Assembly: GCF_963169125.1 (NCBI RefSeq)
Contig: NC_084794.1
Coordinates: 156,622,858 to 156,686,857, forward strand
DNA: 64,000 nt
Origin: Humulus lupulus
Taxonomy: Eukaryota; Streptophyta; Magnoliopsida; Rosales; Cannabaceae
Direction: 5' to 3'
The notes under the pieces are model-generated. The model had not been told where the DNA came from, did not search any database, and worked only from the letters and a program-made list of their open reading frames with translations. Shown piece by piece: positions 10,606 through 22,421 of this stretch (its first letter is position 1; each line of letters starts with the position of its first letter). The position numbers were made by a program, and so were the translations under genes.

Positions 10606-10684
10606 CATTCAAATATAATAAATTGTACTTTTATGTAAATCAAGAAATTGTCTTTACATGCTTTTAGGGTGTAAATCCTAATAG
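10606..10684 (-). mobile_element. Copia-type LTR, right part
   Basis: Continues the LTR left at 1459. The first five bases are the TSD CATTC, followed by AAATATAATAAA as at 54357 in the related copy, and the edge reads CCTAATA where the other copy has TCTAACA. No polypurine tract or RNase H follows, unlike at 54451, so this LTR is a solo LTR or a 5' LTR whose element lay to the left. Confidence 0.65.
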
Positions 10685-10804
10685 TAAAAAGTATATAATG
10701 GTGTTATTGTACCGGACATGAGTAGAGGTTTAATTCCGCTGTTGATGAAATGGCTGAGAGTATTATTCCACAAAGTTGCATGCTTGTGAGGAGGTAAGGA
10801 TACC
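10685..10804. other. Unassigned sequence, left flank of solo LTR A
   Basis: Short AT-rich stretch without a coding frame. It continues at 13302 once the solo LTR and its TSD are removed. Its origin is unknown. Confidence 0.4.
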
Positions 10805-13296
10805 TGTAACGACCCAAATTTGCTAATAAGGCTTAAGGGCCTTGATTAGCGTGCCTGGAGGGCATAATGGGAAGTATGCGTGAATTTAATGATTAAGACG
10901 CATGATTATGATTTTAAGCATGTTATATGACTAATTGAGTATTTGAGATGCATGACTATGTATATTATGATATGTGATAATTTTAGCCGTTGAGGGCATA
11001 AGTGTGATAATTATGTGATGTCATTTGTACCACATGGGTGTGGTGATATCAATGCGATGCACGTGCCGAGACGGTCCTAGAGAGCTAGATAACTCAAAAG
11101 TCACAACGGGATTTTATACCCGGCTCGAAAGGAGCCTAGGGGTATTTTGGGGATTTTGCAATTTAGTTCTTGTGAGATATTAGAAACTGGTGGTTTGGTA
11201 ACTTGTGTAACTGTTAGTCACCATAGAGAGTAACAAGTTTGGTTAAAAGAAGTGGTAGAATTGCAAGGAAGTAGGAATGACAAAAAGGGCCTTGAGGTTT
11301 AGTTGGAATGGGAAATAAATGGAAGGGTAAAATGGTCATTAGGCAAGGATTAGGATTACTTCAGCTGAAGGAAAAGGGAATACGTATTACACTTGGTTAT
11401 ATTTTGGTTTATGCTGAATTTGGAAGAAAGACCTAGAAAGAAAAGGGGAAATGAAGAAGGAGCTGAACCTGTGATCTAGGAGGAGATTCAAAGGAGTTTG
11501 AGGCAGCCAAAAATAGATTTAAACTAGGATTGCTCAAAGGTAAGAATTGTGCTGTGTTTAAGTTGAATTTAAGTCTGAATTTTCAGAGATTGAGTGAGAA
11601 AACCTAAAGGGCATGTGGCTGGTTTTATTTGGAATTTCAACTAGGATAATCAAGAGGAAAGAGGTTGGGAGCTGGAATTGGGAGGAGTTCAAGCTGAGTT
11701 TGATTGAGGTAAGAATCTTAGTATGTTTCATTTTCGTAATTGGTGTGGTTTAAGATTCTAGAGGCTTGATTTATAGTTTTGGAATCCATGGTTTGAGTTT
11801 TTGGAAATTTGAAACTCAAGATAGGATCTTGGGTATGTTTGTGTGATTGGGGTTGTTTGTAATGTTTATAGGTTGTTAAAGAGTTCATTTGGGGTTTTGA
11901 ATTGATTTATGGGCTTAGGTATTTGTTTGGAATGATTTGGAGTGGTTTAGGTTCGGGAAAAATGCAAGGAAAAACCCAGATTTCAGGGCTTGCGAAGGAG
12001 CGCCGCGGCACAAGGCTGTTTCAGGGCAGGGGCGAGCTCTCTGACTTGCTGGGCGCCGCGGCCCTATAGGGTAGCGTCGCGGCGCTAGGCCATTTTCAGA
12101 ATGTGATATTTTGCAATTTTGAGCCTTTGCTCCGGGGATTCGGGGGATGCCTTTGGTGTGTTGTTTTAGGGATTTGGGGCATTTCGAGAGTGTGGGATTG
12201 GTTCCGGGAAGTAGATTTGGATTGGTTAGTGATAAAGGATGTTTCGTTTGTGTTGTGACTAGGTCTTTGGTGAGGCTCGGGATAGAGGACCGTGCTCGCG
12301 GCTTTGGGGCATCGGAAGCTCGGGATACAGGTAAGAAAGCTGCACCTGAGTATGTGGTTAGGTTGGGACTAAGTGTTCCTTATGTTTGCATGCATTGTTA
12401 TGTGAATGTGATTAATCATGTGGACATGATGTGACTAAGAGCTCCCTACATTTGTATATCATGTCGTGAGATGGTGTTATTATGCCATGGGACATGCGAT
12501 TACCGGCCTAAGGGTGTCGGAATCAATATTTGCGCACTGGGGCGCGGCTCGGCCATTGGTAGCTGAGGCAGCTTATTTATCACTGAGCTCAGTTAAGCTG
12601 GCTGGAGTCAGTGAGTATTACACTAGGGGCGGCCCTAATGAGCCGAAGACAGTGTGTTAAATAGAGGGTGCAACTAAGGGCGCCAACCCTGAATGTTATT
12701 TGATGGTTATGACAATCTATTGGTTATGAATGTGAATATTGTGTTATGAATATAGTAGGTTGACTGTTTGGATGACAAACTGTTATTATTGATTGGATAA
12801 ATGTTATGACATATTGAATTCTTAGTTGAGCATTGTGAAATATTTGATAAGTGTTGCTGATCTTGCTATGTTATTATGCTTTCTTGCTGGGCCTTGGCTC
12901 ACGGGTTCTACGTGGTGCAGGTAAAGGCAAGGGTAGGCTGAATCAACCATGAGTTGGAGAGCTCTGGGGGCGAGGTGTACATCGTCAGCTGCTCGGTCAC
13001 CACGGTCGAGAAATTGTACAGGAACGGAAACCTAAAATGTATATTTTGCTATTAGAGTGGCTTGAACTATTTGTAACTTCTAGAATTTGTTGTAACTAAA
13101 ACATCTAAACCCTGTTTTGAGTCTCCATGTATTAAACCGTCAATTTTAATGAAAATAGCCTGTTTGTGACCAAAATCTTTTTATTCTTACTCTGATAATG
13201 GTATAGAGTTTACACTTTGTCTGAATGACTTGGTTAGCAAGTCTTGCACTATTTTAAATACACAGTGTAACGGTCTTGGTTATCCAGGGCGTTACA
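10805..13296 (+). mobile_element. Solo LTR, family A (Tekay-type gypsy)
   Basis: A 2,492-bp LTR with inverted ends TGTAACGACCC and GGGCGTTACA, flanked by TSD ATACC (10800-10804 and 13297-13301), without internal region, so it arose by LTR-LTR recombination. It is related along its length to the LTRs of the Tekay element at 40309-52038. It has CpG-rich patches near 12000-12090 (GCGCCGCGGC), an ACAGGTAAGAAA segment at 12330 resembling a splice donor, and the shared CTTGCTGGGC...TGCAGG block at 12883-12921. Short ORFs within it are not supported as genes. Confidence 0.88.
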
Positions 13297-13301
13297 ATAC
13301 C

Positions 13302-14215
13302 TAATGGTACTAATTGCAATAAAATACGCTAGTGAGTTTGAGGGCCCGATCACAGTGGACCATTATTAGATAGGAGATTCCACACTTGTGACAGTAGTTG
13401 ATAATAGATATGACTACTGCTTAATTGAATATTGATAAGATCCATGCCCTCTCTAAATGATGTAAGGATTGGTTAATCTGATTAAATACAAGATTGAAAT
13501 AGAGAGATTATTGATGTGATGCATGTATTCTATGACCTATATTAGGATGTGATGATCCAAATTGCATAGGAATATAAGTTGTAGAGAACTTATTTATGGA
13601 CAAAATTATAAGTTGCCTCTGGAATAGTATTTTGTGGTGTTGTTGGTGATAAGATTTCTCAGTCATTGTTCTAACTACCCTAGGGTTATGGAGATTGTTC
13701 TATTTATCTGTTTTACTCTAGGATCTTCTGCGTGTAGGTACGATTTGGAATTTTGGTTATTGGACATGACCCAAAGTTTGCCAGGACACTTATGCATTTT
13801 TGAATTTTATGTTTAGGGCCCAGTTATACCGAAACCCAAATTCTGATTAGGTTTCTGAATGCTTCTGTTATGGCTAAAACTTGGTTGTCTTTATTGATGT
13901 TATTTGTGTTGGGATGATCTCGTTGGGAGTAGTTCCTTTAAAGCAATTGTAGTTGACAAATGTTTTAAATCAAATGAATAAATTAATTAATTTATTATAT
14001 ATATAGAATATGTCTGATATTATGTTGATAATATTAAGTAAATATCAGAAAATTCCAAAGTTTATCTATGTGGTCTTAATCTCATATTGGTATGAGAGGA
14101 TTGAGATTAAGATAATAAACTTAAAAATAGTTCGTTGTAGAATAAAGTTATGGAATCTTAAGATTAATTATTGCTACTACAGTTCGCTAGTATTATGACA
14201 AGTGACCTAGATCTG
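13302..14215. other. Unassigned AT-rich sequence
   Basis: No coding frame is supported. 13722-13812 matches a ~95-bp motif also seen at 19641-19735 and, inverted, near 32535-32645, with shared run TTTTGGTTAT followed by GACATGACC or GGCATGACC and an AGTTT-CCAGGAC core. The rest shows nothing recognisable. The last five bases are the TSD of the next solo LTR. Confidence 0.4.
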
Positions 14216-16241
14216 TGGAGAGTCCAAGAACTTTACTTAGCTAGTTAGATAATAGTAGTAATAGTAATAGCTAGTTGTAGTTATAGTATGTTTATTACTG
14301 TGGATTTTGGTTCAAGCTGGGATTTAGTTGGAAACTCCTAGCAATAGTTATGGATTTTATAAGTTTAACCTATAGTTTACGAATATTAATTATAACATAA
14401 GGATTGATTAATATTGCTGGTTATTAATATGATGATTATTATAACCTAAGGTTTAGATAGAGCCAATAGGATTATGACACTTGTCATATGCATGATTATT
14501 AATGAATCATTATTTTAATGAGGGAAATATAAGACTTAGTCTTCACCAGAATCTGTTAGGAGCATGATATTTATTTAGATATTTAGACTCACAATTTTAT
14601 TTATTTGTGATTTAGATATTTTATTTATTTGTGATTTAGATAATTAAATAGATTTTTCGTAACTTTAGAGTACTATAACTTCCGACCTATTTTTGACCTA
14701 GTTATATTCTGAATTTTGAAAAATAGTATTTGTAAAAAGTTGTAGATAATTTAATTAGCTTTCTAAGGGTATAAATATATTCTAAATCGGAGTCCCACAA
14801 CTCTAGATACGATTATTTTACTGTAGGTTAGTTAAGAGTTACGGGATTTAGAAAGTTAGAAGATTTTTATTCCTTAGGAATCTATTTTAAATTTAAATTT
14901 AAATTTGGATTATAATTAGAAGATTTTTATTCCTTAGGATTCTATTTTAAATTTAAATTTAAATTTGGATTATAATTAGAAGATTTTTATTCCTTAGGAT
15001 TCTATTTTAAATTTAAATTTAAATTTAGAATATAATTAGAAGATTTTTATTCCTAGAACTCTATAAATAGGACCTAGCACCAAACCTTTTCATTCATTCT
15101 TCAAGCATTGATCAGAGCCTTCTAGGTGCTAGTGAGACTATAGAGTGATAAACACTTGGGTTGGGGTTATAAGCTTTGTCATTCTAAGCTTATTAGACAC
15201 TTGGGAAGTAAGGTTCATAGAGTGTATTTCGATTTCGAGGTGTAGTTCGGTCATAGCAATTTCAAAGGTATTCCTATTCTTAGTTCCTTTTCTGTATTTT
15301 TTCATTAGTTCTTATAGTTTTTCTCTACTCAATTCCTAACCTAATCTTCTCTATTCTTGGTTAGGCATCTAAGTTCTTCGAACTTAAGATTTCTTGTTGG
15401 TAAGTATCTTCTCGATGGTTTAGTTCATTCCTCTTCATCTCTTTCTTTTAGAAAACTCACATCTCTATTAATGGTTTTTAGGAGTGTTCCAAAATCCTAA
15501 CCTTGTTCTCATCATCCCGGTATTTTGGTAAGGAAAATAGGCTAGATCTTGTATGTTTGTATGATATGTTATGTTTTTATGTTATGTTATGTTTAATATG
15601 TTATGATAAGTTTATGTTTTTATATGTTATGTTATGATTTACCCTACCTCAAATATTAGACAGGGGACGTAGATGGGTTATCATACATTGCATGTGATCT
15701 AACATACCTCAAATATTAGACAGGGGACGTAGATGGTTTATCACATGTCATAATGGCCATTATTAGTATAGTCTTATATAGTATATGTTATGATATCTTT
15801 TTAGCATATGTTATGATATGATTTTATTTGTATGTTTATGTGGTTAGTAGTTTTTCCTTGCTGGGCATTAGGCTCATTCCTTTATGTTTATATGTGCAGG
15901 AAAATAGTTATGGCTGTGGAAAGATTCTTGGCAGCTTGAGGATGTGTATTGAGGCAGGATGGAATCGGTGGATTGCGCGTTCGATTTGAGGATGAAGTTT
16001 TTAAGTCTTTTAGTTATGATTTCTATGTATTATTTTTCCGCACTTAATTTTGTAACCAATTTATTTAAGTTATGTTTTGTTTTCAAAACAATGGGATCCC
16101 ATATCCTAAAGGAATTTTTATGTATTTAACCTTTACTTTACAGTTTTTAAATAAAGTTATAGTTATTTCATATGTACGTTTTCTTAAGATTAGTATAGTA
16201 GTCATTAATGGTCCAAAGTCTAGAATAGTTGGGTCGTTACA
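14216..16241 (+). mobile_element. Solo LTR, family B (Tekay-type gypsy)
   Basis: A 2,026-bp LTR starting TGGAGAGTCCAAGAACTTT and ending GGGTCGTTACA, with TSD ATCTG (14211-14215 and 16242-16246) and no internal region. It is related to the LTRs at 33754-35688 and 39749-53471. The 33754 copy is attached to a Tekay-type integrase, which gives the family its assignment. Near 15061 it has CTCTATAAATAGG, a likely TATA region, and near 15857-15900 the shared LTR motif ending TGTGCAGG. Confidence 0.87.
14863..15050 (+). repeat. Three tandem ~60-bp units inside solo LTR B
   Basis: The unit starts AGAAGATTTTTATTCCTTAG and ends in AT-rich (TTTAAA)-like sequence. Three nearly identical copies run head to tail immediately before the TATAAATAGG at about 15062. 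The related LTR at 33754 has one such segment, so this is a local amplification. Confidence 0.85.
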
Positions 16242-16246
16242 ATCTG

Positions 16247-16844
16247 GGTCTCTAGTGTAGTAGGACACTTTAGTGAAGGTACTTTATATATAGTCATATA
16301 TAGAACTGGACTAGATGTGATTTGTTCATACTTGTTTAAACATCATTTCATAGTATTAATCAAACACATCAAACGATCATATACACGATGATCTTAATCC
16401 TGAGATTGCTATGAACTTCTATATATGTCATCTGATCCTTTGATTCATGCATTGAGCTTTATCAAAATGATTAGGCTGAGAACAATATTTTTGGGGATTC
16501 AATGATATATATGGGTGGGGACATAGTTTAACAGATATGGAATCTATACCTTCTTATAAATTGAATAATGCTTCCTATTGTGTTCACTTTTGAAAATGAA
16601 AAGGTTATGAGCGCTCATGGCACAAACTTGTTATAACACAACCTTCACTAGTAAAGTTAGTGCTACTCTAGAAACAAGATATAGCTAAAAGAGTAAAACG
16701 ATAAATTTATTCCCTTTTAATTATGAACCATTAATAGAGGATTAACATTGTATGTAATGATTATATCAATTGACACTATATTCTTTCATAAAGTACCCTG
16801 TAAATGTATGTCTATAATAATAGAGAGTTCAATCTCATATTTAT
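16247..16844. other. Unassigned AT-rich sequence
   Basis: No coding frame, RNA gene or recognised repeat is visible. It is the continuation of 13302-14210 after removal of the solo LTR and ends where a TGTAACGCCC repeat begins. Confidence 0.4.
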
Positions 16845-18944
16845 TGTAACGCCCAGCGTTTAGGACACTGGGTAAACCCTAGTTCGGGTATTTTAATTCC
16901 CAATATTATATATTATTTTAGGGGAACATTTTATGTTAGAAGAAGTTTGTGATGTTTGAATGCTAGCCATATTGTGATAAGTGCAGTTTGTTTTAGAAAC
17001 TGAGACCTTTGGTCATGGACCGGGTCAAAAACCCTAATCGGGTAAATATCTCAGATAAAATATTCTTGATGGAATAATTATGGCAAAACTAAGTTTGAGA
17101 ATAAACTAAAAAAAAATAACTATAGGTTATTTTAATGATAAAATATGATAAGTTTGGTGATGTTACATTTTATTTAAATTGATTTTTGTCATTAAGAAAA
17201 AGTAATCAAAACTATACACAATGCGAAATGCATTTTTAACCTTATGTTCAAGCTTATTCGAGGATTAATAAAATTTGAATTAAGGGCACTTTGAGGCATG
17301 TGTGGCTTGTTATGAAGAGTACTTGAGTGGGAAAAACTTTCCCAATAGAATTTCAAGAAAATAGCCATCATTATTTTCCCATGTTATCATCTTTTTTATG
17401 GAAAAGAAAACTAAACTAACTTCAACACTCAATCTCACCATCCAAGACCCCAACTGTACCCCTCCCTCTCTCTTACTCCATCTGATTTTTTTAGCACACA
17501 CTCATCTCTCTCAAAGCTCACTTCTCTCTCTAGAAGTTTAGAGCACCATTGAAGAAAAAGAAAACTATACAAATCCTAAGGTAAAGATGATCTAACTATG
17601 TCATTTTTCTCCATCTCTTTTTCTCTTCTTCATGGCTAGTTTTAATAATTGTTTTCTACTTCATGAAACACCATTCATCTCAGTCCCTTAAAAGTTGAAG
17701 AAGCTCCATTGAAGGTTTCACAAAAAGCTTGAACCAAAGATAAGAAAAAGGGTGAGTTCTATTGTTTCTTCTTACCATCTTTCTTTTCCTTCTTCTTCCT
17801 ATGTTGACTGAACCTTTAAGAGCTCTAAAAGATGTGGTTGATGCAAGTGTGACCACCATCATCTACATGCATACAAGCTTAGAAGGAATTTTTTGAAAGA
17901 GGTAAACCCTATAGCAAACTCTTTATAAGCATCCCTCTCCTTTTCTTTTTCTAGATCTATAATCTGATTCTTAGTGTTTATGGGAAAGGATTTAATTATT
18001 TGAACTCTTTTTATATTAATTAAAAGCCCTGAAAGAGTTGACTAAGAAATATCCCATGGATTGTGAGTTTTGTTTATTCAAAAAAGGTTGTCAAATCAAA
18101 TTATGTTTTGGACAGATTTGGTTTTTTTAAACTTTAAGTCATAATTCACTAGTCAAATCATGTTTCTTTTTCTTAAAGTAAATATAAGATAACTTTCTAT
18201 GGATTAAGGGTTAAAATTTAAGTGGCTTAAAATATAATGAGGTTTTACATTTTATGGAAAAAGCTTAAGACAGTACTCTTGTGTGAGATAGGACTAAAAT
18301 TGTTTATTGGGTTAATTGAGAAAATAAAATCTTTCTGATAATAAAACTTATGAGATTTTTAATTTACAGAAAAAATAATTTTTTTATTTACAATTTTAAT
18401 AAAGCGGGAGACAATGTTTAACATTTTTATTTTATAAGGAAAATAAGAAAGCGGTAATGAAAGTTTTCTTTAGGCTTAAGAAAGTGGTCTCTTTATGCAA
18501 TTGGGAATTTATTTCCAAATTTTCGGCACAATTATTTGTAGGCATGTTTTTATGAATAATGTGATATGGTTGTAAATTCAAAGGTTTAGTCTATGTTTTA
18601 TGATTTAAGAGAAAATTCTTTTAAAGTATTGAAAATTTGTTAAGTTCATTCCTAATAGCTCAACTTAAAGACATAAACTTAATTAATCAAACACCATAAT
18701 TAATCTGAGTCACTGTGTGGTTTCACTACAGTGTTATCTAAGCAGGAAGGCTCGCTTCTGGATAAAAGATTTCCACAAGCAAGCGCTAAGGAATCCAGGT
18801 AAGACAACTTATGATATGTTTTGCTACAACACGTTAATGACTAGTTTAGATAACTAAGTTATAAGCTAATAATTTGAACTAGTCTTAGAATGTTTACTCA
18901 AGACCATGGTCCTAGAGGGTTCCCATATTCATGACTAAGGTAAG

Positions 18945-19325
18945 CAGTCCGGCTAGCTACCGGGACGACTACGGACTTCAGCTAGCTACTGGGAACCAAG
19001 TAAGAAATGCTTCACCACCGGTGGCTATGTAGCTAAGGTCGGTTGGCCAACACAATATGTAAGAAGTCTGGTTTAATGCCCATGACATAAGAGTCCGATT
19101 AAACTCTAGGACACATAAGTAAGTTGATTCCGATTCCGGCTAGCTACCGTGACAACTATGAATTCTGGCTAGCCACCAGGGAACTAAGTAAGAAACTGGT
19201 TTGCCACTGGTTACTAAGTAACTAAGGTCGGTTTGCCATCGCAACATGTAAGAAGTCATGTTTAACACCTATGACATCAGAATCCAATTAAATCCCGTGA
19301 CATGTATGTAAGTTTATTCCGGAAT
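18945..19325 (+). repeat. Two diverged tandem units of ~185 bp
   Basis: Each unit contains CCGGCTAGCTACCG, then a GGGAACTAAGTAAGAAA-like segment, then AACTAAGGTCGGTT and AACATGTAAGAAGT-like runs in the same order. The first is about 18945-19132 and the second about 19133-19325. They are non-coding. Confidence 0.7.
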
Positions 19326-20388
19326 CAAATCTCTATGACTAAGAAAGTATGTTGAATTCTTCTAGGAGTCTGGGTAATCGGTGTAACTAGTTTACACTCA
19401 TCGATGCTATGGTAAGATATGTTAAGCTATGCAAAGATATGTTAAGTTATGTTGAAGGTTCCTCCGGAACCCTAAATAAGTATGTATGTAGGTTAAGATA
19501 TGAATGATAAGTATGTATGTACGTTAAGATATGAATGACTAAGTATGTATGTTAAGATATGAATGAATGAGTAAGTATTTATGTTAAGATATGACTAAGT
19601 AAGTATGTATGTTACCAGTTAAGACTGTATGTATGGTTTGGGATTTTCTGCGTGCAGGTGTACCTTCAGGATATGAATTTTGGTTATGAGGCATGACCAT
19701 AAGTTTTCCAGGACGTTCGCACGTTCATAAATTGCATAAATGCATGTTTGCTGCCACACAATTTTAGAGGCTTCCAAAGGACCAAATCATACCTAAACCA
19801 CCTAATTATTCAATGAGAGTTTTTGTAATGCGTTATTTTGAAAGATTACATGATTTTAACATCTTGAACCACTGAAAAAACGTTTTATATAACTCAAGTT
19901 ATGAGCTTTTTGGGAATCTAGTGCAAGCTGGATTAGGGTTTGACAGTTTCGACATTAAAATTTTGAACAGTTAGTTGAGTGGGTAAAAATTATTATTTTT
20001 CCCTAACAGTTTTATATAATGTTCTAAACATATTGAATATTAGTCTTACAAAACAGTTTTAAAAAATTCACTATAGTTTGGGAGTTATAAATTTTCCAAT
20101 TTAGATGTTAAAAAATATTTGCTGCCAAGAAGGTTTTGTTACAGTGGCTTCCAACAGGCTAAACACTAGGTTACTGCTCATATTTTCGAATGGGACTTTT
20201 AGAATTCTATTATTTAGGAAGAGTACTTGATTTTAGCATTTTCAAACACCAAAAAATATTATGTCTAGGTCAAGTTATAATTTTTTTGTGATCAATGTGC
20301 AAGCTGAAGTGAAAAACTAACATCTTGAAGAGTGCATGTTTGAGCAACGTTTTGACAAGTTTAAAATCAACATTTTTCTATGGTTTTA

Positions 20389-20685
20389 ATTATTTGGAGT
20401 TTTTTTATATTAATTAAAATTCCTGCAAGAGTTGACTAAGAAATATCCCATAGATTGTGTGTTTTGTTTTTTCTAAAAAAGTTGTCAAATCAAATTATGT
20501 TTTGGACAGATTTAGTTTTTTCAAACTTTAAGTCATAATTCACTAGTCAAATCATGTTTCTTTTTCTTAATGCAAATATAAGATAAGTCTATGGATTAAG
20601 GGTTAAAATTTAAGTGCCTTAAAATATAATGAGGTTTCACATTTTATGGAAAAAGCATTAGATAGTACTCTTGTGTGTGTAACGA
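20389..20685 (+). repeat. Second copy of 17997-18290
   Basis: About 295 bp repeated in direct orientation 2.4 kb apart, sharing runs such as GAGTTGACTAAGAAATATCC and CAAATTATGTTTTGGACAGA. The second copy is cut at 20685 by the next repeat. The segments 19738-19990 and 20118-20388 between them are also a diverged pair, so the region grew by successive duplications. Confidence 0.7.
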
Positions 20686-21016
20686 CCCGGATGTTCAAGA
20701 CTTGATAATGCGGAAATATAAATGTTTTCATTTAACAAAATGTCTCAACAACCCGTATAAGTTTTTTTTTAAAAAGTCGTATGGCCATACTTAACATTTA
20801 ATTACAAAAATATTTTATAAAGAGAAGAGTGAGCCTAGTTTAGGAAAATTACACAACATTTGCAAAAATAAAACGGCTTCCCAAAAGGTCGGTCCACATG
20901 TACATTCACAAGGTAGACTCTAGCGCTCACTGCTCTGCATTGCCCTTGTTCTTACCTACAAAAGGAAACAACTAGGTAAGCAAAAACACTTAGTAAGTTC
21001 AACCTTAAAACAAAAG
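20686..21016 (-). mobile_element. LTR-like repeat on the minus strand, left part
   Basis: Starts TGTAACGACCCGG at the end of the duplicated block. On the minus strand it holds a TTTGTAGGTAAGAACAAGGG segment, resembling the block after the TGCAG of LTR A. It is split at 21016 by the Tat element (TSD AAAAG) and resumes at 32471. The right end is not clear and no TSD was found for this outer repeat. Confidence 0.45.
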
Positions 21017-21615
21017 TGTTGACCCTCGATTTGGTTAACTGACATGGAGTCAAATGCTTGATGTGACTAGATGTATTGAAATGGATTTAATAGCAAAAAC
21101 AGTAAATAACACAACTGATTATAGTGGTTCGGCCCCACGAAAATGGTAATGACCTACGTCCACTTAAGCTATTATTGATATGAGTTCTCAAATGAGTGAT
21201 CAAAGAACTAGGGTTCTCTGAGTTTCACAAATCTGAGAGAGATCAAGGATATAATCGCAAGATAATAGCCTTAATTCTCTTGTAAAGCGTAAACTAAGAA
21301 TCAGCCCCAAGTCCCTCCCTTGAGCTATTTCTCTCTATTTATAGGCTCAAGGAGGATTACATGAATCAGTTACAGATATTCTTTCCTAATTAGTCGGATT
21401 TTTAGGAAATCATGAGAGGCAATCTCGGATATGATCATAACTGCATAAGATCTTCTCCAAATATACGGAGTATACGACCAAGCTGGTCATATATAAAGTT
21501 CAAATGTTAAGCCATGGAAATCTCTCTCGTCGTTGGTCGAATAGGACTTCTGCCAGGTGTCAGCCATGTGTTAAAAATGTCTGCCACATCATACATACCT
21601 GCTTTTTGGATAACA
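21017..21615 (-). repeat. 3' LTR of complete Tat element
   Basis: Matches 31873-32470 almost throughout. A minus-strand TATA box (TATAAATA, 21336-21343) lies in the loop of an 8-bp perfect inverted repeat (CCTTGAGC 21318-21325, GCTCAAGG 21345-21352). Confidence 0.92.
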
Positions 21616-21628
21616 TTTGCCCCCGAAG
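21616..21628 (-). promoter_or_regulatory. Polypurine tract
   Basis: The minus strand reads CTTCGGGGGCAAA directly before the LTR start TGTTATCC. Its position and composition fit the plus-strand primer of the element. Confidence 0.85.
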
Positions 21629-21848
21629 TTTATTTATTGCGACTAGCAATAAGTTAACTTAGGAAAACAACTTTTCATATGCCCCACGAAATCTCTCAGA
21701 GCCCTCGTGCGTTTTTGAAAACCGTGACCTAATTATGTCTAATCAACCCTTTTCAGTTTTCAAGAAACCACCCCAACAGCTTATAGACTCCCCCATGCTT
21801 CGAAAAAGGGAAAGTCATGATTGCTACTTTTTGTTACACTTCGATTTC

Positions 21849-21856
21849 TATAAATA
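21849..21856 (+). promoter_or_regulatory. Candidate TATA box of the antisense aORF
   Basis: TATAAATA on the plus strand, 234 bp inside the left LTR and ahead of the aORF, placed like the one at 2971 in the other Tat element. A pyrimidine-rich leader follows. Activity is inferred, not seen. Confidence 0.5.
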
Positions 21857-22421
21857 ACCCTCTTATTCTCCTTTTAACCTTTTATTCGCCATTTTTTTCC
21901 AAGAACTTTCAAGAGCCATATTCCGGAGCCCAGAACTTTGAAACTTTCACACGCCCTGCCGAGGATCTTTCAAACTCAAAGCTTTCATTTTTATAAATCT
22001 CCAGCCTTCACTCAGGTAATTTCTTAGTCTTTTAAACTCTTCGAGATGCCATGCATGTTGCTACTGTGCTCTGAAATTTTTTGCGTTCTTGAGTAGAAAT
22101 TTGTGAGGATTTTTTATAAACCGTTTGATGCTTAATAGGGTAGTGTATTTTTGCTTTATATAAGTTAAGAGTTAGTTTGATAGTCAGGATCATAGATTTA
22201 GGGCGCAAAATCGACGTAAAAATTCCATTTTTAGGCTAGTTGAAAAACTAGGTTTTTCCCGCCCCTTAGTAGTTGAAAAAGCATCTTTTCAGAAATCTTT
22301 TTACTTTCCTTTTTTATCCATTTTTCAAACTACTAGCATAAAACTTAGTGTTCGGTTAGAATGCTGCTGGTTGATAGATGCGAGCAACATTATCCTAACT
22401 TCCCACATAAATTCCCAGGCT

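Larger units (their letters stand above)
16845..20685 (+). repeat. Large non-coding LTR-like repeat with internal duplications
   Basis: Begins TGTAACGCCCAGCG, the kind of terminus seen on the local gypsy LTRs, and holds AATCCAGGTAAGAC near 18791, as LTR A has at 12330, and TTTCTGCGTGCAGG near 19645, similar to the LTR end block. No matching right terminus or TSD was found and there is no coding frame. It contains a ~185-bp tandem duplication, short TATGTATGTTAAGATATG-type repeats at 19480-19620, and two pairs of diverged duplicates. It may be a degenerate long LTR or a non-coding element; the class is uncertain. Confidence 0.45.

Noticed and set aside
12147..12660. Two plus-strand ORFs in solo LTR A
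   Set aside because: They lie in LTR sequence, show no known domain, and are not conserved as open frames in the related LTRs.
16845..20685. Possible host gene with introns, because of GGTAAG and GCAGG sites
   Set aside because: No coding frame of useful length joins these sites, and the same splice-like sites occur in the local LTRs.
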